64,000 nucleotides of DNA from Aselliscus stoliczkanus. Taxonomy: Eukaryota; Chordata; Mammalia; Chiroptera; Hipposideridae. The DNA lies in NCBI GenBank assembly GCA_033961575.1, contig CM066728.1, positions 104,112,852-104,176,851 of the forward strand, written 5' to 3'. The notes under the pieces are model-generated. The model was not told the DNA's origin. It was given only the letters and a program-made list of their open reading frames with translations, and did not search any database. Each line of letters begins with the position of its first letter. The stretch's first letter is position 1. Made by a program: the position numbers and the translations under genes. Shown here piece by piece: positions 35,458 to 48,350 of this stretch.

Positions 35458-38400
35458 CTACAGTGAAAACAAGCACATGTGCCATTAGCAAGTTCTGCCT
35501 TGTTCAAGATTTAGGGCGATCTACTGAAGATGTTTTCTGTTGTCAAAACTCTGTAAGAAACAAGAAGGAGAAAAAACATTGGAAGCAACTTGATGCTAAT
35601 CTAACACCCTTGAGAATTACATCTTCTGTCAGCTATCCCACCACGATTTTAATCAGCTCTTACTTGAAATGAAATGTGTAAATTGGCCTACGTATAAATG
35701 TTACACGCAATCATTAAATTAAATCTCACCTCATTTTATGCATGATCAAGCCACCAAAACTGATTGGGTTTTGTAAAATAGTCATTATCAAGCCACACAG
35801 GACCAGTTTAACTTCACATTTTTATAAGACTTGAAGCTTCACAACCCGGGCAATTCAAGTTTAACTATAGAGTTAATGTTTCCCTGTCTCTTCTTTAGAA
35901 GATTTGAAAGATATTAAGTAAAACCTAAGAAAACAAAACACTTAACTGCCTCTGTCCTGGTCTTCTGGGGTAATTTATTCCATCAACTAAGCTGTTGTGA
36001 AAACCAAACATTTCATGAATTTAATTACTTAAAAGGTCTTGTTAAAATCCACTACACTAAAAAAGAGTGAAAGTAGAGCCATGCGCCCCAGTGTTTCTTA
36101 GTTCACAGTGGGAATGGTAGTTCATTGGCTCTTGGACTTGAGAAAGTGCTGACAACATCTAACAAAATATTTACACTATATTAAACGCACACTTTGTCAC
36201 TTTCTGAGGGGATAGAACTAGCAAAAAACTAAGTCAGTGATGTTGTTAGCTAAAAATTCTAGCAAAAAGATATCATTTAAATATTTACATGCACTTGCTA
36301 ATGTGCTGCTAAAGTATGAAGCCGCCTCAGACTTGGCATTTAAGTAAATATGGTAGCTGCATGTTTGGATCAAGAGGGCTCTGAGCCTAAGGCAGCCACT
36401 GGGCAGGCACAGCTAGGATAGCGCTCTAGAGGGCAGCCTGGAGGCAGACTGGTAAAGGGGACTTAACATGGAGTTCATCACTACAAAGAGGACCCCTTGC
36501 CCTGTCGCCTGCACAGTGGTCAGCTGTGCTGACAGATACCTAGATGAGGCAGCTGGGGAGGGCCAGCGCCCCCTTTCCAGGGATGACTGGACTTGATCTC
36601 CATTTCTCCAAACCAGGGACTTCCAGAAGCCATGGGTCTGAGAGAGGGTCCATTCTGCACAGGGTTTAGCAGTTAGCAGTACATGCAAATAAAATGGCTT
36701 GTGAGCCTCAGTAAACCTGTGGTGGTCCTCTGAAAAGCCACCCGTTCACCTTGTTAGCACAGCTCACTTCTGAACCCTTTAGTCACCACCACCACCACTC
36801 TGCCAGTCACCTGAGGTCACGCTACCGGAGGAATTCCTACCGGACTCATCTGTATTCTGTGCGCCACCTCAGTTCCCCGGCCTCCTGAAAGCACTCTGCC
36901 CCCACCCTCATTGCCAGCGCCTCCGCACACAGACGCAGGGTGTGGCTGGCTGCTCTGAGGCAAGTTCCTCACAGCTTCTGAGCTGCAGCTTCCTTACCTG
37001 CTCAGGGGGACAATCCTGAGAGGGGGTGTGTTCGGTCCTATCGATCTTAGGCACCTTGACATCAGGGGCAGGTATACAGCATCTGCGCCACCCCCACCCG
37101 TAAACCAGAGCCCGTGGCGTGTCTCCACCTGACTGTAAGCTCCTGGTGCCACAGGCTTTTAACTCGGGCACTTAGGACATTACTGTCTTTCCTGAGCTAG
37201 GAGGGGGAGGGCTTTCCACACCACCGTGGGCAGGCAGTACAGCGCTCGCGGTGGGGTTTCCAGGCAGACACGGAGCGGCTGAATCGTTTACACCACAGGC
37301 TCTTAGTACACATTTTAAAATTCACTCCTACAGAAATGTCCAGTGACAACTTCTAGACGTGTCAGAAGAATGGGTCCAGGCAATGGCATGTGCCCCTGTG
37401 CGTGAGGCCAGCAGCAGAAGACCAGCATCAAGTGTTTTAAGACTGAAGAGAATTTGGAGCTGTGTAAGGAACACCTGCCCCCCAATCCACCTGCCCGGCA
37501 GATCCGCATGAAGGGCTGCGGGGCTTCTTAACTTGCGCTATTGTATATTCTGTATATTTCTCAGCTGCAAAAAGAAAAAGGAAGCCACGGGTAAGCAGCA
37601 AACCTGATGATTACTGGAAGTTCAATACAGTCTTAAAATAAGGCACAATTTCAAAAAGCAAAAGATAAACATTATTTGGTAGAAAGAGCAGGAAAAAGCA
37701 AAACACAGTATTTTAAAAATAATAATAATGTTTTTTAAGCCTAAGAGAAGCATTGCAGGAAGCATAAGTTGGAACTAAAAGCTACTGTGAACCAACCGCT
37801 CAGGGTAATCAGGGGCATTTTTCTTCTGTCAGTGGTTCCTTTAGACAAAATTGTAAATACCAGGTGACATTATATTTCCAACAAACATGCAAACAATTCA
37901 AAGAAGAGGGCACAAATTCGAAGCACTTTATTAAAAGAGCAGCAGACAATTATGAAATCCAGCGCCTGCTCAAAACCAAACTCCCCCACAGGCTTTTACT
38001 TCTGGTGCAAGTCAGAGAACACTTCCCGGGTTGCCAAGTAGTCCTGAGTCAACACACTTGTCAAAGGAGTGTTTTAAAGACATGCTTGTGGGTTCTTTCC
38101 GTTTGAAACAAAAACTATTTTCAGGTCTGCAGGCTGCATCAACCCGGTCAGCCAGCCTCCTCCACAACCACAGCTCTGGAGCTGCTGTCACCTCTGTCTC
38201 ATAACCGTGACCCCAGGAAAAACAAGGTAGGCACAGGGCACATTTGCTGTTTGGCTGCCAGACTCAAGGAAAAGGGCAAAGGCCTGACCTTTCCCAGCGC
38301 TCCCCGCTTCAAGGCAGAAAGCAAAGCGGGGAGACTAACACCGCCTCCCTCTCCGTCCAGAGGATGTGAGATCATTGCTCTGTGCAGTCAGTGCCTTCGA

Positions 38401-39327
38401 ATGGACAGCCCCAAGGTCAAGGTCGCTCCAAAGTGAGCCACCAACTCGACACACAGATACCGGCTCTTGGCATCCAATGTCAGATGTGCAGGAAATCCTG
38501 TGGATGGGTTAGCTAAGTCCCCGTTGGTAGCTATAAGATTGAACATGATGCTGCTCATGTCCTCACTAACAGTGACACCGCTGTCAGCATGGCACTCTAG
38601 GGTGCTGCTGGGAAGACGAGACAAGAGCACTGACGCAAACACACTAAGCCAGTCTATTTTTACCGGTAATGCAGGACCCGGAGTGTATTCAGAGAAAATA
38701 TACAAACATCTGTCAATTCCAGCTATGTTTTAAAGAGACAACACGCAGAGAATAAATGTTCTGTCGTAATAGATAGCCCCTTTAGGTCACATTTTATGCA
38801 CATAAAAATGAAAACATAAGCTCTTTTGATTCTATATTCACTTCCAAAAACTATGATTACACGAAGCAAATGAAAAACAAAAGGTACTTCTAAAATACTT
38901 GCATTTGTTCTTTTTTCCAGTTGCAAAATATGCATTTCCTCCCTGCCCTACCCTACATTCCCTATCAAACCAAAATTAACCTAGTTTCACTTATTTTAGT
39001 TACTTCCTTATTCCACTTGTTGTATTATTTAAATCATTGGGGATGCCAATGTAGAAATGGACATAGTGTATCTCTAGTTTTGCTTTTAAATAAATGCTGC
39101 TGACAGAAGCATTTAATCAGAGCTTTCTTCAAATTTATTATCAAATCAACGGCATTTTAGTGATTATAACAAAGGGATGACTGGTCAACCAAGCAATATC
39201 ATTTCAAATTTGCTAAACATTAAGTAGGTGACCAACACGGAGGCCTTCACTTAAATAATGTTAACTTGTATTAAAAGCTGGTGTTTAGCATCGCCGTGAA
39301 GACACCCAATATTACACTAATAATGTA

Positions 39328-39411
39328 CTGGGGCTGTCGGAAAAGTCATGACATATTTTTGCAACAAAAAAACTTAGAAAAAAATACGTCATGACTTTTC
39401 CGACAACCCAA
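39328..39411. mobile_element. Short mariner-type palindromic element
   Basis: An 84-bp element has terminal inverted repeats of about 30 bp that share GTCGGAAAAGTCATGAC exactly and differ at only about three other positions, around a short A-rich centre. TA dinucleotides at 39326-39327 and 39412-39413 fit a TA target duplication. There is no transposase, so it is a non-autonomous copy. Confidence 0.85.
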
Positions 39412-39924
39412 TAGCTTACCCCAAAGTTTAAAGTCACAAATGAAGGACCACTGTGAGTTTAAATGCCTGGATTCCACAGACACACCCTGTCTTAAGCTGC
39501 AGGACACTTTCCCCGCAAAGCTCAAAGCATGTTTTACTTCTGCAGCCAGTGTCCCAGCCATGCCCTCTCCTGCCCAGTGGAGACCAGGCCACATGACCCA
39601 CTGCTCAGAGAAGCAGACACGGCAGAGGACCGGCTGTGGGGGGGCCCGCAGGGTGTGAGCATTCTCTCCTTGGCTTTCTGTTGCCATTTATGCACTCCCA
39701 AGGTGACTAAACTTCAAATTGTAAAAAAAAATAAGGTCTCTGTAAGTAGCAATGTTCCTTCACAGTTGTGGGTGGGCAGCTGCAGCTTCTCAGTGAGACT
39801 TCCCCCAGCCAAAAAGCCCCCTAAAGAGTTCTTCTTACCTAACAAGTCAATTCAGCTTTACTCTGATTAGCTCACAAGTGAAGCAGCCCCCTCAGGTCAA
39901 GAGCAATGAAGCCGTTAAAAATCC

Positions 39925-40075
39925 ACTAGGCCTCTGGGAGCCTCGGCCAAGCCACTTAACTTTTTTGAGGCTTGGTTTTATTATCTGGAAAAAGAGGGGC
40001 CTGGCCTGACAATGATCACAGCGGCCTTCGGCTCTGCATCCTGTGATGTGTATGCGTAACATTTGCAGTGAAAAG
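39925..40075 (+). mobile_element. MIR-like fragment
   Basis: CCAAGCCACTTAACTTTTTT, then TATTATCTGGAAAAAGAGG and GATCACAGCGGCC resemble a diverged MIR in sense orientation. Confidence 0.45.
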
Positions 40076-42165
40076 AAACAGACACAAAATTCAACACGCA
40101 TCCGTGGGCTTCGGGGGGCTGAGTGAAGAAAGGGGAGCTGTTTAGGTGCAGCATTCACGACTGCCTGACAGTAATGATGGCTCCCTCCCGCCCCCCCCCA
40201 CTTTCTTTATCTCTCCACTGAAGCCAGAACTCTCCGTTTCTTCATTCATTATATTTCAAAAGTAAAATTAAGTTTGTTCTAACTATGTATATATATAATT
40301 ATTCTTAATATGGAAAGATCTTTTTTTAAAAAATGGTTTCTAGAACATTCCAAAGTATTCTAGGCCTAATGCTCACTTAGAAAAAGAAGATATTAAAAAA
40401 CAAAACCAAGCCTCAGTCAAACTACACACAGCAAATGTATAAACGACACAGAGCCCAAAATGCCCTATGTTGCAAGCGCTATGCTTGCCTAAGGAACACA
40501 TGGGCATGTGATACATCATCTCATGCACTTCCCTGGCTGGGAAGGAGCATCAATCACAAAGAGGTTAGCAGGCTTTTACATTTTAAACTTTGACATCGTC
40601 CATCCATTCATTCATCTATCTTCTAAAAATATAGAGATCACTAGTTCTCTTGGTATCACCCTCGTTTTAATGACCTCAGAACATGAAATTTCTTAAGGAA
40701 AACAAAGAAGCTAAGGAAAGAGGAGAGGGAGGGGAGAAGCAAAGTAGGTAGGTTATTAGTCACATAAATGGCCTGACCTTGAGAGTCCCATTAAACCCCA
40801 GCCAACCCATCACTCCACCAACATGGGCTAAAGCTTTTAGTAACTTTCTAAACTTTTAAAAATTATTTTTCACATTCTTATTTTAGAGTGACTATAAAAC
40901 AGTCCAAAGTTGTCCAAGAAAAATCTTCCTATGTCCAGATGATGTTATCTGGGAAACTGAAGTTGCTGTGCATGGATTACGTCTACTTGAACTCTGTACT
41001 GTACATGCACATACAGGTAGGCACATGCACATGCAGGACTCGGCCCCGTCCAGCGGATCCCAGGCACTCTCCTCCGAGGGGACCCTGACACCGTGGCTGG
41101 CACTCAGAAGCCCCGGTTCTCGGGAGTTCGTTCTTGGCTCTGCCCACTCCTGACCATCCTGGCTCTGGCGCTCATTGTCCCCAAGGGCTCGACGGCCTCA
41201 GCTCCCTGCTCACATCTGATTTGCCTCGGTCCCCTGGGCTCCTGCTTGGTCCCACGGGCTCAGTGCCAGCTCTCACACCCTGCATTCTTGGATCTGCTGT
41301 GGGGGAGTCATCCACTTTCGCAACCTTTTACTCCGCCGCTGGGCTTTCAGGTCTTTTGGAGCTGTGGTTACTAAGATCACTCTGACAGGCGGTTTGCCCT
41401 GGGTAACTGAAGCTGGCTCTAACTCACCAGGAAGATCAGCAGCCAGCCTCCACCGGCTCTCAGCAGGTACCCAGGCCCCAACACCTACCCTCCAGCACTT
41501 CCTAATTCTAACTGAGAAACTCAGAAAACATGGCCACCCTCTATCCATTCCTCTCAAGAGGCTAGCTCAGCTCTGTGCGTGTGGGGATGTGAAGCGAGGA
41601 GAATGTTCAATAGCTAGGGCCACGGAATGGTGCTGACGCGTGGGATGAGAAAAACCCGCCCTCCTGACTTCAACTAATGAGCACGGAACAATGAGGTTCC
41701 GGAGCCTTCACTTAGGGGCTAGGTCCAGCGTGGGTGATGCCAACCTAGAGCCCTGAGTCAGGCATCACAGAGACAGATGGCTTTCACTGGCTAAGGACAG
41801 CGGCCCAGGGCCCCGGGGAAACCTGCGAAATCACTTCTCTACACACCCGGAACCCGTTTCCTTGCCGCTTTGGCATATTCTGACTTCCCATCCCAGCTGG
41901 AACACGGCTTTAAAGACCCTCATTTTGCATTCAAGTGCCAAATCTTTAATATTTTAAAGACTTCATCACACTTGCAAAATTCCCATGCACTGAAATCCCT
42001 TCCTTGGCCACCCCTAACTCTCCAACGTCAATCAAAGCTCCTGTTTCTTCAGGCAGATCTCCCGGCTGGATTACTTGATTCCAAGGCCAACCCTCCCCCA
42101 TTTCAGAATGAATGCAGAAACTTTTATCAAAATTGGGGAATTCCTTAAACTTCTTCACCTACCTG

Positions 42166-42280
42166 CTCATTCGTTCACTCAACAAATACTGAGTGCCTAC
42201 TATCCCAGGCACTTGGGGAAACACCAGGGAATTAAAAAAACACAGATGCCCCTGTGGACCTCACATTTCTGCTAAGACTT
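42166..42280. mobile_element. L2-like fragment
   Basis: TCACTCAACAAATACTGAGT followed by GCCTACTATCCCAGGCACTT and CCTGTGGACCTCACATTTCT follows the pattern of a common L2-type relic. The following 600 bases may belong to it but are too diverged to say. Confidence 0.45.
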
Positions 42281-44086
42281 CCCATGATGTGTGTGGATGT
42301 CTCCAATGGAAACGGCCTGTCTCCTCACTCCAGTCTGGCTCATCACACTGCAAGCAGAGCAGGCTTTCTAAGGCAAGTAGCATCACCCACCCCCAGCCCA
42401 TGCCCACATCATCAAGTCAGAGCGCTCTGCATATGGTCCTTGAACTCGTGGTGAAATGGGAAAGCATGAACTCAACAGTGGGCACCAAGTGGGCCAGTAA
42501 GAGAGGACAGACACTTACACGTTAGGAGCACCCACAGGGCAGCAAGACGGGCTAGATGCCACTCAGGTGTGCCCTCGCTCAGCCCTCACAAGTCACTGCA
42601 GGCCCTGGCACTCAGCCACGAGTGTCTCTGCAGTGGCATCCGACATGGCACAGAAACAAGTCCTCAGGCCTTGTCGGGAGGTCACCCTTCTAGCCCCAGC
42701 CCCAGCTCATGGCACCCCACCTCTCCATTCTGCCCACACCAGGCCGCCTGCTGCTCTTCGGGCAGGCCCTGCCCTTTCGTGTCTCTGCTCTGTTTGCAAT
42801 TCCCGTTGCCCCTTCCTCAACCTACTGACCTTGAACCCCATCCTTCGCAGATGGGCTCAAAGCCTGCCTCTCCCACGAGGATGTTCCAGGTGCCCAGGCA
42901 CTTGTTACGTGCACCGCTCTTACAGGACTCATTTCTCTTGTATACTAGACCCTTGATATTTCAGAAGAATAGGGCTAAAACTCTCAGGAACCCCCAAATC
43001 TGCACAAGTTGCTGAAGCATAGATATGTCCCCTCAGAGTGCATGCACAAGGTAGGGAGATAACAGATGAGGGTAGCTAGTTTTATTTACTCCCTCACTCC
43101 GGGTAGCACCTGGACGGGTGGGTATGACTCAAATTTATGCCTTAGTGCAATTATAACTGACAATAAACAAAGGCATACATGCTAAATCGGAGCATGTTAT
43201 GGTCTAATTTACTAGACTAAACCACCTATTCCTATGAAATTACAATTCCTAGAGAAAAGGAATTTGGAGCTATTCAACATACTTACCTCTGTACTGCTCA
43301 GAATATCACACAGTCAATAAGACACTTGGAAGAAAAAAAAAAGTGAAGTGTGCATGACAAGACTCTGAGTGGTGGGCTGGATTTGCTTGACCATCTTTTC
43401 AGGACATTAGTTAAAGGCCCCACATCTACTTGGCAGAAGTTCTTCCAAGAGGTAGCTCAGCAGAGGTGGCGCTCGCACACACTGGGGAAGTGGGAGGCTT
43501 CCTCAGCAGGTTTCTTTTGGGGGGGGTCAGCCTGCAGATTTCCAGGGCCCCCTCACCTCACCTGCCCTGTTGGAGTAACTAGATCCCATCCACCCAAGAG
43601 GTGGGCGGGCTGAGCCACAGAGCAGGGAAACGAGTTTAATAGCATCCTGCTATGGACCACTTCCAAACTGCCTTCCCATTTGGATGAGTGCAGCAAAACT
43701 AAGTTATCTTGTTACAGTAAACTAAAGCATACTCTAAAAACACTGCTTAGCAGTAACCCAGGGACTCATTAGTTCAGCCAAACATCCACCAAGGGCTGCC
43801 CTGACAGTAAAGAGAAGCCATGGGAATATACACACCATTTGATCAACAGGAAATATGACACATCCAGAATTGACTTTATTTTTAAGTTAACAATGACAAA
43901 GGTTAGTATTGGTTAGTAGCCAGTATGTGTAGCGGGACAAATTTCCCACTTTCCCACCCCATCTTTTGATTTGGACAAATGCTAAGTACTATGCAAACTA
44001 GCTTCACGGGCCCCCACACCACAGCACCAGGCTCCCATGGAAACGCCCTCCACATAGAAATTATGAAATTGCCTTTGCTTTTTATG

Positions 44087-44330
44087 AAAAAAAAAAAAAA
44101 AAAAAAATTTCACCACTTAAGTAAAATTACTTTTGTTTTACAAATCAAACTCCCCACGCCATCTTCCCACTGTTCCGTTCCTCAGGAGTACACTGTTAAC
44201 AGTCTGACATCTATTCTTCCAAGTAGTTTTCTAGCTTTTGGAAGGTTGTTTTCATAAAAACGTCCTCATTCCATACCTACTGTGTGGTAAGTGGCTTTTG
44301 GTTTTTCTCAACATTATTTACAGATGCTTT
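44087..44330 (-). mobile_element. A21 run and probable L1 remnant, antisense
   Basis: A 21-base A run at 44087-44107 is followed by CACTGTTAACAGTCTGACAT and ATTCTTCCAAGTAGTTTTCT, similar to antisense L1M sequence as I recall it. Confidence 0.4.
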
Positions 44331-46318
44331 TTCATCACCCAAAACAACCAAAGAAAAACTACTTGTGGTATCTCCAGTTGGCCAAAGTACTACTTTTTTT
44401 TTTTCATTTCTTCTCAGCTTCCTCCTCCTACTCCATGCTCAATATGACAAAAATTTCCACGTATTGTAATTTCTTGAGTGTCAGAAATACAGTGCTATGC
44501 ACTCCTTGAAGGCCAAGTGTTTGCTTTACTTCATCTCATCAGGTTTGCTCCCTGCTCCCCTAGTCAAGCCTACATAGCAATTTTCTGTTTGCATAACAAG
44601 TCCAAACCATTCCTCATCATTTGATCAACAACACCTTTCCCTTCAAGACCAATTATCTGGTTTCTACAGAATGCTAGGAGGACCATGGATGCTTTGTGCA
44701 AAACACTTTCTCCCACAGACATTCCACCCAACATACTGTTCTCGAGAAAAAAAAGCTAGCTGAAAGAACTGGCCTCATCATTGTCATAATTACTTGTCTC
44801 ATATAAAAATTAATTATTTGTTTTTAAATTCAAGCGCATTTGAGTATTTGGTGCCACATTAGACGGCTAGGCTCCTCAGCCTATTCCCACACGCTGCCTT
44901 TCCTCATGCCTGCCCCCCATAAACAGTGCATGGCTTGTTCTTATGTGGCTGGGCCCCCAAGGAGCCATCAGAGCTGGGGGTTAAAGGAGGGAGCCCCTGC
45001 TACTGCTTCAGACACAAGTTCAGAAAGAAGGTCAGTCCGGGGATGTGGAATGAACACATGATCCAAGAGACAAGAGATCTGGGCAAGAAAATCCTTTAAT
45101 AAGTACATTTAAACTACTAAAATTTCATGGTTTATGAAAATTTCTGAACGATTAAGAAAAACCAGTGCTCATGCTTTCAGCCTTATATTTCAGTTCTCAC
45201 AGTAACTCATCGACTGTGGCTCCTCCCCTTCACTCCTTGCTCTCTAGTCTTTCCCTGGCAATTCTCTTCTTTGACTATACAGCATTGTAAAGAAGCATGA
45301 ATCACATCAAAACCATCATTCCTGAGGCACTTTGTATATGCAACCTTCAGAGAACCCAAAAACGTAAGTAGATTCAAGTCATAGTATGTGAGAATTAAAA
45401 ATGAGGGCCCCATTAAAAGTATTCTGAACTCACCAGATTTCCGCTGTGTGAAAAATGATGGCCAATAATATCACGTGGAGAATCTGTGTTCTCAGAACAC
45501 AGCACAACTTCCCCCAGTCTCGGCCCATGCGCAGGAAACCCACTCACCTTAAGATGATACTGGGCAGAGTGAAACCTGAGCTCCTGCACGTCTGAGCAAA
45601 GCACCCGGGCGCCCGGCCGCTCCGGGAAAAGAGTGGTTTTGTTCCAGGCCTATCGCTGTGGCTGCGTGCCAGCTCGCTGGCCGCCACGAGCACCCGCCCC
45701 TCCCAGAATTCCTCACCCCCAGAGTTGATGCCTCATTCGCAGGCTTGGTTTGCCCGCTATTTTGGGGCAAGGACACAACTATGACCTTATTTATCACTAA
45801 AGCTCTATCATGTCTTCTATGTCCCCAGTGTTAGTCCCTGAAACCCTGGAAGCAGGATAAATTCTTATTCTATAATAAGGAGATAAACAGTATGGGGACT
45901 GGACTTACTCTTATTTTTGTAACAAGAACCACCAAAGGGATGTCAAGTGCTTAGAAGTGAAGAGTCAGACAAGTCCACTTCTCATTAGCTAGACAGTGAC
46001 TTACTAAGCACCTACTGTGTCCCGCAGACTGTACCAGCTACCAAGGGGGGCAGCGAAGCATCATCAGCCCGGTGTTTAGTGTTAAGAGTAACCGGACCGC
46101 AGACGATTGAAATCGTAACATCCTGGTATAAGCACCACTGGCATTATTCTCACACGTAAACACAGCTGGGAATGACGTGTTTCAAGGACACAGCTCAGTC
46201 TCCAGGTAAGGCCCTGCGTCATCTCACGTGTTCCACTGAAAGCAGCCTGAGCATGCGTTCTCAAAGCTGTTTTCACTCACAGGTGAACTCAGAAGTGGGG
46301 GGTGGGGGAGGTGGGTTT

Positions 46319-46342
46319 TCTCTCTCTCTCTCCCCCCCCCCC
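46319..46342. repeat. (TC)n followed by a C run
   Basis: About seven TC units followed by ten C on the plus strand. On the TRIO-sense strand it is a G run followed by GA repeats, about 210 bp past the donor of exon 46555-46785, and could act as an intronic G-run element. Confidence 0.85.
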
Positions 46343-46554
46343 ACCTTCCATTCCCACTCGCTCCATCAGCCCAGACATGCCCTCCAGGACGCCGCGCTCC
46401 CCTAAAGGGGGTGTGTGCGTGCACCCGTACTTTCTTCTCCCACTGTTGTCTTCCGCTCCCCATCAGCACAGATACGCCCAGCAGGACAACGCCCCGCCCC
46501 AGCTCCCACTGTGCCTGGGGCACTCCCTCCGGGGACAGCGCCACGTGGACTGAC

Positions 46555-46785
46555 CTGCTGCACGTCCTGCTGGAACACGCACAGCTGCAGCCTCTGGTGC
46601 AGCCGCACCTTGCGGTGCTGCCAGATGTTCTCCAGCTGCCGCTGGTGGTGCAGCACCTCGTGGATGACGTCCAGGACGTGGTGCACCGCCTTGGAGTAGT
46701 TGGCAGAGGCCGTCAGCGAGTCGGAGCTGCCGGGAGTCAAGGGCCGCTGGAGCTTGTCGAGGAGCGACTTCCCATCCTGGCTCAC
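46555..46785 (-). CDS. TRIO: TRIO exon, second half of spectrin repeat 3
   Basis: This 231-base exon encodes 77 residues from VSQDGKSLLDKLQRP to QLCVFQQDVQQ, phase 0 at both ends. It holds the end of helix B, a serine/threonine-rich loop (TPGSSDSLTASANY) and a long, charged helix C rich in histidine, glutamine and arginine. The acceptor is TTTTGTGGGCAG|GTGAGC, where a pyrimidine tract of only moderate quality is followed by an exon that itself begins GTGAG. The donor is CAG|GTCAGT. With the preceding exon it makes a 121-residue repeat, slightly longer than the usual 105-115 because of the loop. An open frame on the opposite strand across this exon is a shadow. Confidence 0.97.
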
Positions 46786-47400
46786 CTGCCCACAAAACAG
46801 ACGTGCCATTATACACCAGTGGTAGTTCCAGACCTTTCCTGGGCAGCTCTGCCCAGGCCATCTGCAGACTCCGTTCCCGGACGCGTGTGCACACACGTGC
46901 ACACACACTCACATACACACTCACGCCATTGTTTTACTCAAGGCATATTTTATAAAGGACAAAATAACGTGAAAAACAGATGCATCTGTTGTCCAGTGAC
47001 ACCTCAGAACCAAATGCGGTAAGCCTCTGAGTTAAAAGAACATTCATGATCATAAAACATTGTAGTAGGACTTATTCTTAATGATCAGACAGCACATTGC
47101 CTTAAATGACATAAATCAGATGATATAAAATTGCATTGCTGGGACATCTGCAAATTAAAACTTTAAAGTAATGATTTTAAGTTGAGATATTGTGTTTGAA
47201 TACAACAATCACGGTGGAGCGAAATTTTAATGCCGAATCTTGAAACCTCGGCTTAAAGAAACAGATCAATAATTTAGCACCAGGCAAGGAATATGTACGT
47301 AAACTTTCTGACATAGTTGGATAGCAATTTTCCTTCACAAAATAGAAAGGGAAATGTCAGCGCCATTTTATTTGGTTCATTAACTTTAAAAAGTAATGTT

Positions 47401-47517
47401 TTTTTGTTTGTTTGTTTGTTTTTGAGGGCAGTGTCACTGGCCCTCATATATGGGATCCGAACCGGGGTCCCTGGCGTCCCAAGCCAGCGCTTAACCACCA
47501 CGCCACTTGGCCGGCCC
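47401..47517 (-). mobile_element. Head-only tRNA-derived SINE, complete head
   Basis: On the minus strand it starts GGGCCGGCCAAGTGGCGTGG and carries the B-box-like GTTCGGATCCC. It ends just after GAGGGCCAGTGACACTGCC in a tail of A with interspersed C. A perfect 13-bp target duplication (AAAAAGTAATGTT) lies at 47388-47400 and 47518-47530, so this 117-bp form is a complete insertion. Confidence 0.92.
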
Positions 47518-47773
47518 AAAAAGTAATGTTAATTGAAATGTCATCATCTTTTAAAAGAGATGTCCATGTACGCTATGGCAGTTAACTACTGAAGTACAAT
47601 TCAATGAAAGCATTCAGACTAAGCAAAAAAATAAGAAAACGTGAGGGTGGAATAGAGAACGAAAAGCGTCATGCATTTTTCATTTTTAAGCACTTTTTAA
47701 GATTTAGGAATGATTATCCTGGATGTGGTAGAAACAGTAAGTCCCAATCGGACGATTAAAAGGGCACGTGGCA

Positions 47774-48169
47774 GGCCGGCCGAGTGGCACATTGATTAAG
47801 AGCTGGTTTTGGGATGCCAGTGGCCCCGGTTCGGATCCCACATATGATGGCCAGTGACACTGCCCTCTACAGCTAACAACAGTTCCACCTGGTGACGGTG
47901 TAGGCTGCAGCCCCTGCTGCAGTGGGCTGCCATAGGCTATAAGTGAGTGGCCGGCAGCCAGTGTGAGCTGACAATAGCCGCGGTGAGCAACCATCCAGAG
48001 GCCGGTGACTGATGTGCCTCATCTGGGAAGAGCGCAATGATGATACCAACATGGGCCAGTGAAGCAACATCCTCCACAACTAGACTGAAGAACAAAAAGA
48101 CAGCAACTTGTCTGTTCCCCTTCCCCAACGCTGTTCCCCTCCCCCAATTCCCCAATTAAATCTTAAAAA
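47774..48169 (+). mobile_element. Long tRNA-headed SINE, full length
   Basis: Same family as 7481-7872 and 61797-62228, with the subfamily phrase TTAAGAGCTGGTTTTGGGAT. A 16-bp target duplication with one mismatch (AAAAGGGCACGTGGCA, and AAAAGGGCATGTGGCA) lies at 47758-47773 and 48170-48185. The body lacks the GAGCTGGGCTG segment seen in other copies. It is 256 bp from the opposite-strand head at 47401-47517. Confidence 0.9.
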
Positions 48170-48261
48170 AAAAGGGCATGTGGCACATAAAGCAACTGCA
48201 CCGTGAAAGTCCCAGGACTTCTTAAGTAAGGCCTCATCACCATGATCTTTGTGCTCACTTT

Positions 48262-48350
48262 TTAAGTTTCAAAAATTTATTTTTTCAATTACTGCTGACA
48301 TACAGCATTATATTAGTTTCAGGTGTGCAAAACAGCATCTTGATTATCTG
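48262..48350 (-). mobile_element. L1 remnant, antisense
   Basis: GCTGACATACAGCATTATAT and TAGTTTCAGGTGTGCAAAAC match the antisense of an old L1 3' region as I recall it. Confidence 0.6.

Larger units (their letters stand above)
35458..46554 (-). other. TRIO: TRIO intron, 11.1 kb, few repeats, one mariner palindrome
   Basis: Holds the mariner-type element (39328-39411), a MIR-like piece (39925-40075), an L2-like piece (42166-42280), an L1-like remnant (44087-44330) and a TC/C tract (46319-46342). A phrase at 45990-46025 (AAGCACCTACTGTGTCCCGC) also looks like an old L2/MIR relic. Other stretches, including 35470-39320, 40080-42160, 42290-44080 and 44340-46310, show no gene I can support. Confidence 0.85.

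Noticed and set aside
38388..38705. Minus-strand open frame of 105 codons with a protein-like residue mix.
   Set aside because: I recognise no protein family, it matches nothing I remember in TRIO, and I saw no convincing splice sites joining it in frame to the neighbouring exons. A BLASTP or cross-species alignment would settle it; conservation of the frame would reopen the case.
46411..47022. Plus-strand open frame of 203 codons.
   Set aside because: It is antisense to the TRIO exon at 46555-46785; the open frame reflects the exon's codon composition.
47401..47517. tRNA-like A and B boxes in the SINE heads, possible tRNA genes.
   Set aside because: The heads lack a complete cloverleaf with acceptor-stem pairing, run into SINE bodies or A tails and have target duplications, so they are SINE promoters.
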